Below, in pieces: positions 18,475 to 28,500 of a stretch of DNA of 53,667 nt. A program made the translations under genes and the position numbers. The stretch's first letter is position 1; the number at the start of each line of letters is the position of its first letter. Under the pieces are notes generated by a model. That model ran no database searches and was not told the DNA's origin. It saw only the letters and a program-made list of their open reading frames with translations. The DNA lies in assembly GCF_021295345.1 (NCBI RefSeq), contig NZ_JAIMJB010000025.1:1-53667 (forward strand), in the 5' to 3' direction. The DNA comes from Motilimonas eburnea. Lineage in GTDB: Bacteria; Pseudomonadota; Gammaproteobacteria; Enterobacterales; CBDFNC01.

Positions 18475-20289
18475 ATGTACACAGAGTTTTTTGGCTTAAG
18501 AGAAAGCCCTTTTTCAATCGCCCCTGATCCCGATTATCTTTATCTGAGCGATCGACACAAAGAAGCCTTAGCGCATTTAATGTATGGATTAAATGGCGGC
18601 GGTGGCGGCTTCATTTTACTTACGGGGGAAGTGGGGACCGGTAAAACCACCGTATGTCGTTCTTTGTTACAAGAATTACCTGAGCAAACTGAGCTAGCAT
18701 TTATTCTTAACCCTGCTTTAACTGAACTGGACTTATTGGCGACCATATGTGATGAATTTTCTATCGAATATGATCGTGACAAACCCAGTTTGAAGCACTT
18801 ATTTGATGTTATCGCAGCGTTTTTGTTAAAGAATCACGAGCAAAATATTCACTCGGTATTGCTCATCGACGAAGCTCAACTGTTGAACCCGCCTGTGTTA
18901 GAGCAGTTAAGGCTGTTAACTAACCTTGAAACGGATCGTAAAAAGCTGCTACAAATCATTCTCATTGGTCAGCCCGAATTACAGCAGTTACTGAAAAAAG
19001 ATGAGCTGCGCCAATTGGCGCAACGGATCACCGCTCGTTACCATTTATTGCCACTCAATCAGCTTGAAGTGTGTAATTACATTCGCCATCGTCTACAAGT
19101 GGCGGGCTGCCAGTTACCCATTTTTAGTAAATCTAGCCTAAAAGAAATTCACCGACAAAGTGGCGGTGTACCGCGCTTAATTAACCTGATCTGTGATCGC
19201 GCATTATTGGCTGCCTACGCCAATAGTGATCACACCATCACGCCCTTGTTGATTAAGTCGGTGGCCAATGAGGTGCGAGGTGATGGCGCGGTCGAAAGTC
19301 TTAATGCTAAGCCCATCATTATCGGCTCCGTGGTGTTGGCCATGGCCATATTAGCGGGCTTGACCTTACCTTATATGAGTGGGCCTGCTAATGTCAGCGA
19401 GGCTGAATTACTGGCCGTGGTCACGGGGGAGAGTAGCCCAGAGCCAGCCGTTGTCAAAGATGTTGATCAAGCTATCGAACAAGCGCTTGGCGAAACACAA
19501 GCGCCAGCACAGCAGGCGAGTGATGAACCTGCTGCCTCTAACGCTGAGTCGAGTCAATTAGCTCAGCTTGAAGTCGTTACTCCGCTTGAAGCTGGCAATA
19601 ATGCATCCTCGGCTAATGAGATAAATGGCAAAACCGTGGTTGAAGTGGCCTCAAATTCAGTGCAAACGCCTGATAAAATGAAATACCAACGTCGTTTAGA
19701 AAAAGTGGTTACCGATAGCCGCGAGCCAGAAGCGGCCATCCAGAACCTCTATAAGGTTTGGGGTTATGAAGTGCCACTGATGCAAGCAACTTGCGAGCGG
19801 GCATTAGCGGCGGGCCTACATTGCCTTAATGGTACCGGCAGCATTCGAACCCTAAAAGAGATGAATCACCCCGCGGTGGTGAAGATGTTTGATAAGCGTA
19901 ATCAACCTTATTTCGCTACGTTAATTGCCATTAACGATGGGTTTGAAATTCTGATCAATGCTAATCGGATCAAGGTGACGGAGGCTTGGTTTAACAAGCA
20001 CTGGAGCGGAGCTTATACCCTATTTTGGCAAGCCCCAGAGGGTTACCAACGCGCCATTGGCTTTGGTGCAACCGGCAATGCGGTACAATGGTTAGATGAC
20101 AGCCTAGCTCAAGTACTTGGCTACCCGGCGCGCAGTGCGCGCCAATTTGATTATGAGTTGCAAGATAGGGTGATGCGTTTTCAAGCAAAGCATCACCTTG
20201 AGGCGGATGGCATTGCCGGTGTGCAGACCATACTAAGGTTAAATTTGGCAGTGAATATCGCTATGCCAAAACTTAAGGTTGAGGGGTAA
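18475..20289 (+). CDS. exeA: ExeA-type secretion ATPase (GspA)
   Basis: 604 residues. ExeA with ExeB helps insert the type II secretion secretin through peptidoglycan. Residues 1-270 are an AAA+ ATPase with Walker A GEVGTGKTT (51-59) and Walker B VLLIDEAQLL (Asp132-Glu133); the start MYTEFFGLRESPF is a family signature. One membrane helix lies near 280-302, followed by a Pro/Ala/Glu-rich linker. A domain resembling an inactive C39-type peptidase comes next (ATCERALAAGLHCL, without a full catalytic set), and a peptidoglycan-binding-1 domain at the C terminus (MRFQAKHHLEADGIAG). MshM is a relative but lacks these extra domains, and the next gene is ExeB-like, so ExeA is preferred. Confidence 0.9.
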   Translation: MYTEFFGLRESPFSIAPDPDYLYLSDRHKEALAHLMYGLNGGGGGFILLTGEVGTGKTTVCRSLLQELPEQTELAFILNPALTELDLLATICDEFSIEYDRDKPSLKHLFDVIAAFLLKNHEQNIHSVLLIDEAQLLNPPVLEQLRLLTNLETDRKKLLQIILIGQPELQQLLKKDELRQLAQRITARYHLLPLNQLEVCNYIRHRLQVAGCQLPIFSKSSLKEIHRQSGGVPRLINLICDRALLAAYANSDHTITPLLIKSVANEVRGDGAVESLNAKPIIIGSVVLAMAILAGLTLPYMSGPANVSEAELLAVVTGESSPEPAVVKDVDQAIEQALGETQAPAQQASDEPAASNAESSQLAQLEVVTPLEAGNNASSANEINGKTVVEVASNSVQTPDKMKYQRRLEKVVTDSREPEAAIQNLYKVWGYEVPLMQATCERALAAGLHCLNGTGSIRTLKEMNHPAVVKMFDKRNQPYFATLIAINDGFEILINANRIKVTEAWFNKHWSGAYTLFWQAPEGYQRAIGFGATGNAVQWLDDSLAQVLGYPARSARQFDYELQDRVMRFQAKHHLEADGIAGVQTILRLNLAVNIAMPKLKVEG

Positions 20290-20291
20290 TC

Positions 20292-21329
20292 ATGTCTACC
20301 ATACTTAATGCCCTTAAAAAGTCGGAAGAGTTACGCAATCGAAAAATCCCGACTCAATCTCTGGCCAGTAATCATTATCAATACCCTGTTGCTGAAGAAA
20401 CAACCCAAGCCATTTGGCCCTATGTGACCATTGCTGTGCTCAGTACCAGCTTAATTTGTGGTGGCGTGTTTTGGTATTTAAGCGCTAATAATGACATGGC
20501 TAGCGAGCAGGTTAGCCCAGCTGCTTTGGATATGGAGCAGTGGATTGAACAAACAGCGGCACAGTCAAGCAAGCAACTCTCAACTAACCTACAACCGCCC
20601 AAGGAGCAATTGGTTGCTGAGCGTCAAGGGCAAACCGAGCAGGCCTTGGAGAGTGCGACGCCAGCGGCAAAGCCGATAATAAAGCCTGAAGCTAAGCCAG
20701 TGAAGCCAGATGCGCAAACGGTGAGATCGGCTGAGCCTGCAGAGGTGGAGTTCTTACCAGAAAAACAATTTGAGACGGTTCCACTGCCGGTTTATGTCAG
20801 TAGTCAAAAACCGAGGGCTCGCGTTGAACAAATTCAGCCTAAGGTGATCGAGCCTGTTGATCCCCTTGCTGATCTTGATTTATCAGACACCTCTCCCGAG
20901 CTGGCCGCAAAAATTCGCTTGGCTTTAGCCGGTGAACAAACACAAGCCGTCGAGCCTGAGGCTCCCAATGAGATAGATTATTCGGATGTGTCAGATACGG
21001 TCGCTGAGAAATTTCAGCGTGCCCTTGCGGCACAAGAAAATACCCCTGTGGCCGAGCCTGCACCGAGTCAGCCGATGTCGGCTATTCCTGTCTCAAATCT
21101 ACCCGATGATATCCAAGCGAGTATCCCACCATTTGCCTATAACTCCCACGTGTATTCCAGCTTAGTTGAGAAACGCTCGGTGCGGTTTAACGGCACCGAG
21201 TTTAAAGAAGGCGACAGTGTGTTTACACCGGATTTAACCTTGTTGGAAATTCGCCCTGATTACGTGATCATGCGCTATCAAAATCAAAGTTTTAGCGTTA
21301 AATCCATGGAAGATTGGAAAGGGTATTAA
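20292..21329 (+). CDS. exeB: ExeB/GspB-type secretion assembly protein
   Basis: 345 residues. The N terminus MSTILNALKKSEELR is characteristic of GspB partners. A single membrane helix follows at about residues 42-64, then a long Pro/Glu/Ala-rich periplasmic linker, then a C-terminal GspB domain (SVRFNGTEFKEGD, then a stretch ending SFSVKSMEDWKGY). Two related repeats in the linker (DLSDTSPELAAKIRLALAGE and DYSDVSDTVAEKFQRALAAQ) suggest an internal duplication. It starts 2 bp after exeA behind GAGGGG, so the two are translated together. The rest of the type II secretion operon is not in this window. Confidence 0.9.
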   Translation: MSTILNALKKSEELRNRKIPTQSLASNHYQYPVAEETTQAIWPYVTIAVLSTSLICGGVFWYLSANNDMASEQVSPAALDMEQWIEQTAAQSSKQLSTNLQPPKEQLVAERQGQTEQALESATPAAKPIIKPEAKPVKPDAQTVRSAEPAEVEFLPEKQFETVPLPVYVSSQKPRARVEQIQPKVIEPVDPLADLDLSDTSPELAAKIRLALAGEQTQAVEPEAPNEIDYSDVSDTVAEKFQRALAAQENTPVAEPAPSQPMSAIPVSNLPDDIQASIPPFAYNSHVYSSLVEKRSVRFNGTEFKEGDSVFTPDLTLLEIRPDYVIMRYQNQSFSVKSMEDWKGY

Positions 21330-21355
21330 AAAAAGCGGCCGAGGCCGCTTTTTTC
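21330..21355. terminator. Bidirectional terminator between exeB and ygiM
   Basis: An 11-bp arm pair (21330-21340 and 21345-21355) made of an A run, a GC core, a 4-base loop and a T run. It works on both strands and serves two convergent genes. Confidence 0.88.
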
Positions 21356-21378
21356 TTACGCAATGGCATATCCCATTG

Positions 21379-21990
21379 TTATACCCAGTTAGGATCTTTC
21401 TTCTTTCGTCTGGGTAAAAAAGGAATAACAAGGCCTAGGAAAACACCCGCGCCAAGTACGGCTGCGCCTCTAATTAACCATTGCATTTGCACGGTTTCAC
21501 TTTGATTATCTAAGCGTGTTTGTAACGTTTCATTTTTGAGTTTCAACGCTTCAATGTCTTGTGTTAATAAGGTTTGTTGCTCGAGTAATTGTTTTATCTC
21601 ATTACTTTGTTGCTCGATGGTATGGTCTCTATCAAGCAATACCTGATTATGGCTTTGCTCTGTTTCAGTTAAGGTTTGCTTGGTTTGTGCTAACTCTTGT
21701 CGTAATTCGGGCAGCAGGGTGAGTGCAGGCGGCTCATCACTGACAAACTTGGTTTCAACCCAGCCGATACGACCACGAGTATCTTGAATTTGAGTAAAGT
21801 TGGCTTCGTTGTCCTGTTGCTTAACGGTAACGGGCGAGCCTGCATTTAGGCTGCCTATAATACGAAATTGGGTGCTCGGGCCAGAGTGAATGTAGACAAT
21901 CAGGTTATCGCTAATATATTGAGCTTGTGCGGAAACGGGGGCCACAATCAAAGTAACCAGTAAAATGGAATAAGAGATGAAACTTTTCAC
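21379..21990 (-). CDS. ygiM: SH3-domain protein YgiM-like
   Basis: 203 residues. A signal peptide (to about SAQA) is followed by a bacterial SH3 domain (YISDNLIVYIHSGPSTQFR to GWVETKFV), a long Gln/Glu/Leu-rich coiled coil (about 90-165), one membrane helix (about 168-190) and a short basic tail RRKKKDPNWV. This order matches the YgiM/TIGR04211 family, probably a periplasmic domain anchored at its C terminus. In E. coli ygiM adjoins cca; here exeAB lies between. Confidence 0.88.
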   Translation of the reverse strand: MKSFISYSILLVTLIVAPVSAQAQYISDNLIVYIHSGPSTQFRIIGSLNAGSPVTVKQQDNEANFTQIQDTRGRIGWVETKFVSDEPPALTLLPELRQELAQTKQTLTETEQSHNQVLLDRDHTIEQQSNEIKQLLEQQTLLTQDIEALKLKNETLQTRLDNQSETVQMQWLIRGAAVLGAGVFLGLVIPFLPRRKKKDPNWV

Positions 21991-22086
21991 AAAACCTTCT
22001 CTGCTAAAACAAAAGTTAATGACAAGTTTAAGAGTTTAAGCCGTGAAGACAAGCAGAAAAAATGAAAGCTGCGTTTGATGCTCCAA

Positions 22087-22203
22087 TAATAGACTTAATC
22101 AACCCGGAGATGCTTGATTTCAGCAGGCGTTTAGGCAAGGCATTGATTGCAGGTAATGACTTGCCCTAATTAAATCAATAACGCGGTATAAACGCCTGTA
22201 AAC
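22087..22203 (-). repeat. Dispersed intergenic repeat, copy A
   Basis: About 117 bp, homologous in inverted orientation to 34199-34325. Shared blocks, read on the minus strand, include ACAGGCGTTTAT, CCGCGTTATTGATTT, CATTACCTGCAATCAATGCC and CTGAAATCAAGCATCTCC. A 10-bp inverted repeat (arms 22124-22133 and 22189-22198) encloses the centre, giving a MITE- or RNA-like hairpin. It fills most of the 21991-22256 gap between ygiM and the phosphate transporter. Confidence 0.85.
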
Positions 22204-22230
22204 TGTCGCTGAACGATGCCATAAAAACAA

Positions 22231-22252
22231 AAAAGCGCCCGTAGGCGCTTTT
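22231..22252 (-). terminator. Terminator of the DUF47-pit operon
   Basis: A 9-bp perfect stem (22231-22239 and 22244-22252) with a 4-base loop, followed on the minus strand by TTTTTTGTTTTT, directly after the transporter stop. Confidence 0.88.
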
Positions 22253-22256
22253 GTGA

Positions 22257-23525
22257 TTAGACGCTGAACATGCCTTTCAACATGTAGAAGAACATGATGG
22301 AGAGGAACGCGCCAATCGGCAAGGTGATCACCCAAGACACTACAATGCTGCGCACGACACCTAAGTTCAAGGCAGCAATACCGCGCGCCATGCCCACACC
22401 TAATACGGCACCCACTAAGGTTTGAGTGGTGGAAATAGGCAAGCCGGTACCGGACGCGATAACCACAGTGGTGGCGGCTGCCAATTCTGCGGCAAAGCCT
22501 CGGCTAGGGGTGAGGTGAGTAATACCATTACCTATGGTTGCGATAACGCGTTTACCGAAAATAGCCAAGCCTAATACGATACCAAAACCACCTAATGGTA
22601 AGATCCACCAAGCTAATGCTGCTTTACTGGCTATTTCACCTTGGCTATTAACGATGCTGACCACCGCTGCCAGTGGGCCAATAGCGTTAGCAACGTCATT
22701 TGAGCCGTGAGCAAAGGCCATGGCACAAGCCGTGATCACCATTAAGATAGCGAAGACTTTCTCAACATTGGTAAAGTGCATTTTTTTATCGGCTTTAGGG
22801 TCGATTTTGATGCGATTAATGAAGTACTTACCAATCAAGGCGACCAAGATGCCCACGATCACGGCAAGGCCATAAGCTTCCATGGTGTCAAAATGTAAAC
22901 CAACGTGCTTAAGGCCTTTTTTGATGGTGACCAGTGACATCATAAAGCCAGCTAAAAACATGTATAAAGGAACATAGCGTTTAGCATTTTTTAACGGCTC
23001 TTCGGTATCAAAGATAAGTCGCTGTGCACTCATAAAGATGGCATAGGCGATCAAACCGGCTATCAGCGGGGTCACTATCCAACTGCCGACAATGCCGCCA
23101 ATCTTACCCCAAGATACGATATCTGGGCTGACGCCAACGGCCGCAAAACCAACAATCGCACCGATAATAGAGTGGGTGGTTGATACAGGCCAGCCGCAAT
23201 AAGATGCGATCAACAGCCACAAACCGGCCGCTAGTAACGCGGAGATCATACCAAACACTAATAAGTCTGGGTGCTCGACAAACGCCGCAGAGTCAATGAT
23301 GCCTTTACGTATGGTCGAGGTCACTTCGCCACCGGCAAGGTATGCCCCTGCAAACTCGAAAATCATCGCAATGATAACCGCTTGCTTGATTGTCAGCGCT
23401 TTAGAGCCGACCGAGGTGCCCATTGCGTTAGCGACGTCATTGGCACCGATACCCCATGCCATAAAGAAACCAAACACGGCTGCGAGTACGACTAAGGTTG
23501 TGCCGTAAGTGCTTATTATTTCCAT
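22257..23525 (-). CDS. pitA: PiT-family inorganic phosphate transporter
   Basis: 422 residues, a polytopic inner-membrane carrier for metal-phosphate/H+ (or Na+) symport. The two PiT signature repeats are present: GANDVANAMGTSVGS near residue 27 and HGSNDVANAIGPLAAVV in the second half. About ten hydrophobic segments flank a shorter cytoplasmic loop near residues 230-255. It follows the DUF47 gene by 21 bp, a classic regulator-transporter pair. Confidence 0.94.
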   Translation of the reverse strand: MEIISTYGTTLVVLAAVFGFFMAWGIGANDVANAMGTSVGSKALTIKQAVIIAMIFEFAGAYLAGGEVTSTIRKGIIDSAAFVEHPDLLVFGMISALLAAGLWLLIASYCGWPVSTTHSIIGAIVGFAAVGVSPDIVSWGKIGGIVGSWIVTPLIAGLIAYAIFMSAQRLIFDTEEPLKNAKRYVPLYMFLAGFMMSLVTIKKGLKHVGLHFDTMEAYGLAVIVGILVALIGKYFINRIKIDPKADKKMHFTNVEKVFAILMVITACAMAFAHGSNDVANAIGPLAAVVSIVNSQGEIASKAALAWWILPLGGFGIVLGLAIFGKRVIATIGNGITHLTPSRGFAAELAAATTVVIASGTGLPISTTQTLVGAVLGVGMARGIAALNLGVVRSIVVSWVITLPIGAFLSIMFFYMLKGMFSV

Positions 23526-23546
23526 AATTTAACTACTCTTTGAAAC

Positions 23547-24227
23547 TTATGAACGAGCTAACATTAGCTCCAAGCGAGCACCTACACGCTCTGCTTGATC
23601 GGCAAGGGCACCTACCCACTCCAAGATCTGATATAAAAACATCATATCAATGGGGCTGTATTGGTTTTCCACTTGCTGGAACTGGCGACGCAATTTAATT
23701 TGTAAATGGTCGGTATCGTCTTCAATTTCATCAAGGCGATGAATCATGTCTTCGACTAAATCCACTTCTCGGCCTTTAAAGCCGGTTTCAAGCAATTCAT
23801 CTAGCTCATTAATGGCTTTTTTCGCTTGATTGGTGGCATCGATGCAGCGTTGCAAGTAGGCCATAAAGTCTTCTTGCGTTTCGGCTGGTAGGGTGAGTTG
23901 ACGGCCCAAGATACGGCCCGAGATGTCTTTTGCTCGGTTGGCGATTTTATCTTGCTGAGTCAATAGTTCCAGCATGTCGGTACGCTCAACGGGCATAAAA
24001 ATACCGCGAGGTAACTTTAAGCGGATTTCGCGTTTTAGCTCATCAGCTTGTTTTTCTGCTTGGGATATTTTCGCTCTCAGTTGCTCGGCTTCATCCCAGT
24101 CATTAGCGTTAACCGCTTCAAAAAAAGGGACGAGGAGTTTACAACATTGGTGAACTTTGTTGATATGCTCTTGTAGAGGCTTGATTGGGGACTTTGCAAA
24201 AAGTCCAAGTATTGTATTTACTGGCAT
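23547..24227 (-). CDS. DUF47 (PhoU-like) phosphate transport regulator
   Basis: 226 residues from ATG 24227, giving MPVNTILGLFAKSPI as in the family; a TTG at 24233 also opens the frame. AGG lies about 10 bases before the ATG. The protein is all-helical and PhoU-like, with GIFMPVERTDMLELLTQQD and the acidic, metal-binding-type EIEDDTDHLQ. Members are paired with Pit transporters and thought to control phosphate uptake. It is first in the operon with the PiT gene. Confidence 0.9.
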   Translation of the reverse strand: MPVNTILGLFAKSPIKPLQEHINKVHQCCKLLVPFFEAVNANDWDEAEQLRAKISQAEKQADELKREIRLKLPRGIFMPVERTDMLELLTQQDKIANRAKDISGRILGRQLTLPAETQEDFMAYLQRCIDATNQAKKAINELDELLETGFKGREVDLVEDMIHRLDEIEDDTDHLQIKLRRQFQQVENQYSPIDMMFLYQILEWVGALADQAERVGARLELMLARS

Positions 24228-24404
24228 AGCCAATTACCTGTTCTCGGTGAAAAAACACACGATGGATAGATTGGAGCGCATGTTAACGCAAGTTGGCGAG
24301 CATGAAAACAGCTAAACTGGGTAAATACCCGTTAAAGTCAATTTTTGCGTTTAAATGGTATCGCTAATATACCTGATTAACTTACTAAAGTGTTTAATTA
24401 TCAT

Positions 24405-25898
24405 ATGGATACAGAAGTAGAGATAAAGTTCTTTGTGTCAAAAAAAGCGGGGGAAAAACTGCCAGAGTTACTCGCTAAATGGCAAGTTTGTGCACAAAAT
24501 CAGCATAATTTACAAAATGTTTATTTTGATACCCGAGAGCGAACCCTGAAAAACCAAGGGATTGGTTTGCGTGTGCGTAGCCATGATGGCAAAAATGAAC
24601 AGACCATTAAATTAAATGGCTCTGTGGTAGGTGGTTTACATCAACGCCCCGAATATAATGAGCCCATTGAGGGAATACAGCCCGAATTAGCCCGATTTAA
24701 GGCGGATATTTGGCCTAGTGGTCTAGATATAGCGAGTATTCAGCAAGACTTAGTGCCCATTTTTAGCAATGACTTCACCCGACAAACTTGGCTAGTTGAC
24801 ATCAATGATGAAGGTTTGGTTGAAGTGGCATTTGATTACGGCAAGCTATCTTGTAAAGGCCAAGAGGAGAGCATTTGCGAAGTCGAACTAGAGTTACTCA
24901 AAGGGCACCAAGGTTTGTTGTTTGAATTGGCTCACGACATGGCTGCCTTACCTGGGGCTCGTTTGGTGAATATCAGTAAGGCTCAAAGAGGCTATCTACT
25001 GTCGAGTCAAACCTTGCCCGAGTTGCGGGCTTTAGACATCGTTCCTCTGTCAGCAACCCATGACATTACCGAGGCTTTGGTACAAACCCTAAGCCAAGCC
25101 TTGCAACATTGGCAATATCACGAGCACTTATACTTGCAACACCGATTAGATGCCTTGGCCAACATGCGTGACGGCGTGAATTTATTGCATCAAACCTTGC
25201 TTATATATTCCCGTTACTTGCCAAACCATTTGCCTATTACCTGGTTGGCAGATTTAAATTGGCTCACCAGCAAGTTAAAGTGTATCGACCGCTATCAGGC
25301 GTTGACAGGCTTGACCCAAGATCAAGGGCGTTACATTAAAAAGTTAGATAAGGTTAAGCCCCTAAAACAATTTTTAAAACAAGAGCTGAAGTCGCTGCCA
25401 CAATATAAGCAGATGAAGCGCTTGTTTACCAGTGAGCGTTACTGCACCTTGATATTGGCGATTTCCCAATGGCTAATGGCGTTAACCAAGTTGCCTAAAG
25501 GCCAGCAAGAAGTCCCCTTATCGGATTTTGCCCATCAAGCCATCGCGCAAAGTTGGCAAGAGCTAAGCCAGTCAGCCTTAGTGCTTAGTGATGAATTATC
25601 GCGCTCGCAATATATTGCCCTTGAAGGGTTGTTGAATCGAAATCTGTTAGTTGGCGCCTGTTTGTCAGGTTTGTTTCCGGGTCAACTGAGGGATGAGTTT
25701 CGCTTACCTTGGAATGACATATTACATGGCATTGAAGAGCTCAAAGTGCTCACCCCTATTTATGACTATTTAGAGATTGAGCAAGATACGGCCACCCAAG
25801 AAAAAATTCTCAAGTGGCTAAAACGCAAAGAGAGCTCATTATTGTTGGCAATGGAACAATCTAGATTGCAAGCCAAAACATTAAGCCCGTATTGGTAG
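24405..25898 (+). CDS. ygiF: CYTH-CHAD inorganic triphosphatase YgiF
   Basis: 497 residues from ATG 24405; the protein then begins MDTEVEIKFFV, and the ExExK signature EVEIK is at the very N terminus as in YgiF. A GTG at 24390 would add five unusual residues. Residues 1-200 form the CYTH tunnel domain (NVYFDTRERTLKNQG, GLRVRSH, CEVELELLKG), which hydrolyses inorganic triphosphate. Residues about 215-495 are a His/Leu-rich CHAD-like domain that in other proteins binds polyphosphate. In E. coli it lies beside glnE; here the two are more than 20 kb apart. Confidence 0.92.
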   Translation: MDTEVEIKFFVSKKAGEKLPELLAKWQVCAQNQHNLQNVYFDTRERTLKNQGIGLRVRSHDGKNEQTIKLNGSVVGGLHQRPEYNEPIEGIQPELARFKADIWPSGLDIASIQQDLVPIFSNDFTRQTWLVDINDEGLVEVAFDYGKLSCKGQEESICEVELELLKGHQGLLFELAHDMAALPGARLVNISKAQRGYLLSSQTLPELRALDIVPLSATHDITEALVQTLSQALQHWQYHEHLYLQHRLDALANMRDGVNLLHQTLLIYSRYLPNHLPITWLADLNWLTSKLKCIDRYQALTGLTQDQGRYIKKLDKVKPLKQFLKQELKSLPQYKQMKRLFTSERYCTLILAISQWLMALTKLPKGQQEVPLSDFAHQAIAQSWQELSQSALVLSDELSRSQYIALEGLLNRNLLVGACLSGLFPGQLRDEFRLPWNDILHGIEELKVLTPIYDYLEIEQDTATQEKILKWLKRKESSLLLAMEQSRLQAKTLSPYW

Positions 25899-25945
25899 AG
25901 AGCCCGTAGCGAGCTTAATCGGATTCGTCTTGGCTTAGGCTCGGC

Positions 25946-26746
25946 TTAGGTTTTTAGGTTCGCCTTAGGCTCACCTTTATCAGGTTGTTTCTTGGGCTGT
26001 TGTTTGTGTTTTTCATCTTTCGTTGCGACTGTTTTTAACTCAGCAATTTCAGTGCGCAGTTGCTTTATTTCATTCAATAAGTGTTTGTTGTCAATGTGCT
26101 CTTGTTGGCGACTAGCGGTCAAAAAGGTAGCCATTAGACCACTCAAGGTGGCAAATGCGCCCACGCCACAAATAATCAAGGTGGTTGCGATGGTTCTGCC
26201 CCAGTCTGTGACGGGGTAGAAGTCGCCATAGCCCACGGTAGAAATCGTCACCACGGTCCACCAAAATGCATCGCCTGCCGTTTTAATGTTCCCGTTAGGG
26301 TCGGCCGATTCGAGGTATAGGATAGCGGTTGAGCCGGAGACCAGCAGTAGCATAATAAAAAGGATAATCGATGCAACTGTGGCTTCTTGATAGTGTTTTT
26401 TGATTTGACCGAAAAAGTGAGGGTTTTCTTTTAATACCCTAATGATTCTCACTATTTGTAATAGTCTTGCGTACCTAAGCTCTTCCGTCATCGGAATGGA
26501 GGCAATAAAGTCTACCCAGTGATGTTTGAGGTATTCAAGTTTGTCGTCGGAGCGGATCAGGCGATAGCTCAGGTGGATCAAAAAAATGTAGCAAATGCTG
26601 CTATCTAGGTTATAGAAAAGTAAGGCTGTTTCTGCATCTAGGTTGAGTAATAGCCGTGACAATACTAAACATATACTGATGATGGAAAGGATCATCATGG
26701 TGACATCAAGCGAGGTGATCTTGCGGCTTTTGGCTGTGTCTGTCAT
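25946..26746 (-). CDS. Voltage-gated-type potassium channel protein
   Basis: 266 residues with a six-helix Kv-like layout: hydrophobic segments at about 15-32, 40-62, 80-100 and 122-145, a pore loop with the selectivity filter TVGYGD (in VVTISTVGYGDFYP), and a last helix near 185-212. A cytoplasmic coiled coil (LLNEIKQLRTEIAELKTV) and a Lys-rich tail follow. The arginine-bearing stretch YARLLQIVRIIRVLKEN resembles a short S4 voltage sensor. It would conduct K+ across the inner membrane. It is convergent with ygiF; no operon partner is visible. Confidence 0.88.
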   Translation of the reverse strand: MTDTAKSRKITSLDVTMMILSIISICLVLSRLLLNLDAETALLFYNLDSSICYIFLIHLSYRLIRSDDKLEYLKHHWVDFIASIPMTEELRYARLLQIVRIIRVLKENPHFFGQIKKHYQEATVASIILFIMLLLVSGSTAILYLESADPNGNIKTAGDAFWWTVVTISTVGYGDFYPVTDWGRTIATTLIICGVGAFATLSGLMATFLTASRQQEHIDNKHLLNEIKQLRTEIAELKTVATKDEKHKQQPKKQPDKGEPKANLKT

Positions 26747-26850
26747 GTTTTTTAAACCTAGTTCTAAAGTATTGGTTTTACAGGTCGATTAGTTACCTTG
26801 ATTAGAGTAATTTAGTCATTACACAATAATCTTCTCGTGTTGGAGTAATT

Positions 26851-28500
26851 ATGACTGCTTTTCGGTTGAATAAGCTAGAGCAAGTGTTTGCAAATGTTAA
26901 ATTGATGCCCAAAATGATCTTGCTTATGGTGTTCAGTACCTTGTTGCTAGTTGGCAAGTCTTTTTTCGATGCAAACCAATTTAGAGTGGATGTGCTTGAA
27001 CATAGCCAGCATGAACTGGCGCAAAAGCTGGCTCTGGCCGACGGTGTGTTAAAAACAGCCTATGAAACCCAATCCCAGCTGGGAGGGGAAGATAAGGCCA
27101 AGCAGTTTGCCCTTGATGCACTAAATAAAATGCGTTGGGATGGCGATGGCCATTATTGGGTCGTGGCCAGTCAAGGGGCCGATTCAGGTAAAGCTTTGCT
27201 TTATCCGGCTCAAGAAAGTTTAGTGGGTAAAAAGCTGACCGCCGTTTTTGATGCCAACAGCCCAGCCAATATCCAAACTCAATTAAGGATTTCTCAAGGC
27301 GAAAGTGAAGGCTATTTTACAGCCTTAAAGCAAGGCCAAGCGTATGAAGTCTATGCCCGCGGTTTTCAACCTTGGGGCTGGAGCGTTGCAACCGCCATTA
27401 GTCATCAGCAACTAGACCAATTCTATTATGCGGCCCTTAAACGTGGCTTAGTTGAAACCTTTGTCATGGCCGTGGTGTTTATCTTTATCTTAGTTTGGGC
27501 GGCCAATACCATGTCTAAACAAGTGAAGCATTTAGTCAATGGCATCGATAAAATGGCAAACAAAGATTTACGCCTTAATATGACCATTAGCAGCAAAGAT
27601 GAGTTTGGTGAAATCGCAGAAGCTGTACGCATTACGGCGGCTAATTGGCAGGCTCTATTAGCAGAGCAGCATGTCACTTCAGAGCAGCTAAATGATGTAT
27701 CTGAGCAACTGTCTATTTGCATGGAGGCGGTACAAGACTCCATTGAGGAAGAGTTTGGCCAAATAGACGAGCTGGCCTCCGCAATGAGCCAAATGGCATC
27801 AACGGTAAGAGAAGTGGCTAATAATGCGGTGACGGCTGCCAATGCGACAACTCAGGCTAATCAAGTTGCCCTAGATGGCAATCGTTATGTGGATACCACC
27901 ATAGGTATCATCAGCTCTCTTTCAAATAATATCGATGCTTCGTCAAAAGCGGTTAATGAAGTTGAGAGTAAAGTGGGCAGTATAGGGACTGTGGTTGATA
28001 CCATTCGCGGCATCTCTGAACAAACGAATTTATTGGCGTTAAACGCTGCGATAGAAGCGGCCCGAGCAGGTGAGCAAGGTCGGGGCTTTGCCGTGGTTGC
28101 CGACGAAGTACGTAGCTTAGCGCAGCGCACCCAAGATGCGACGGTAGAAATACAAGGCATGATCGAACAGTTGCAAAGCAGTGCAGGCCAAGCGGTGAGC
28201 CTGATGGTGACCAGTGTTGATGAAGCTCAAAAAAGTGTTGAACAGGTCAGCCAAGCGGGTCAGAAGATTGATTACATCGCTGAGCAAGTACAAAGCATCG
28301 CTGACTTTAACAGCCAGATCGCAACGGCATCGGAGCAACAATCTAATGTGGCTGAAGAAATGAATGAAAACCTCAGCCAAGTAAAAGAGTTGGTGGAAGG
28401 CTCTGTGACTGTGCTTAAAGAGCTCAGTGAAGTAGCTGAAATTATCGCAACGCATGCCCAAACCATGGACAACTCAATCAAGGAATTTAAAGTCAGTTAA
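26851..28500 (+). CDS. Methyl-accepting chemotaxis protein with single Cache domain
   Basis: 549 residues. Order: cytoplasmic N-tail, TM1 (about 20-37), a periplasmic single-Cache (sCache_2) sensor at about 45-190 ([21 protein letters not shown]), TM2 (about 197-217), HAMP, and the MCP signalling domain. The highly conserved hairpin tip [19 protein letters not shown] is present. The C terminus lacks the NWETF-type pentapeptide for CheR/CheB docking. The start has GGAG about 7 bp upstream. Ligand unknown. The last 20 or so codons and the downstream bases are repeated in tandem just after the stop. Confidence 0.95.
   Translation: MTAFRLNKLEQVFANVKLMPKMILLMVFSTLLLVGKSFFDANQFRVDVLEHSQHELAQKLALADGVLKTAYETQSQLGGEDKAKQFALDALNKMRWDGDGHYWVVASQGADSGKALLYPAQESLVGKKLTAVFDANSPANIQTQLRISQGESEGYFTALKQGQAYEVYARGFQPWGWSVATAISHQQLDQFYYAALKRGLVETFVMAVVFIFILVWAANTMSKQVKHLVNGIDKMANKDLRLNMTISSKDEFGEIAEAVRITAANWQALLAEQHVTSEQLNDVSEQLSICMEAVQDSIEEEFGQIDELASAMSQMASTVREVANNAVTAANATTQANQVALDGNRYVDTTIGIISSLSNNIDASSKAVNEVESKVGSIGTVVDTIRGISEQTNLLALNAAIEAARAGEQGRGFAVVADEVRSLAQRTQDATVEIQGMIEQLQSSAGQAVSLMVTSVDEAQKSVEQVSQAGQKIDYIAEQVQSIADFNSQIATASEQQSNVAEEMNENLSQVKELVEGSVTVLKELSEVAEIIATHAQTMDNSIKEFKVS

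Noticed and set aside
18475-20289. MshM (MSHA pilus ATPase)
   Set aside because: The C-terminal peptidoglycan-binding domain and the following GspB-type gene favour ExeA.
26760-26850. Flagellar sigma-28 promoter before the chemoreceptor
   Set aside because: I looked for TAAA...GCCGATAA and did not find a convincing match.
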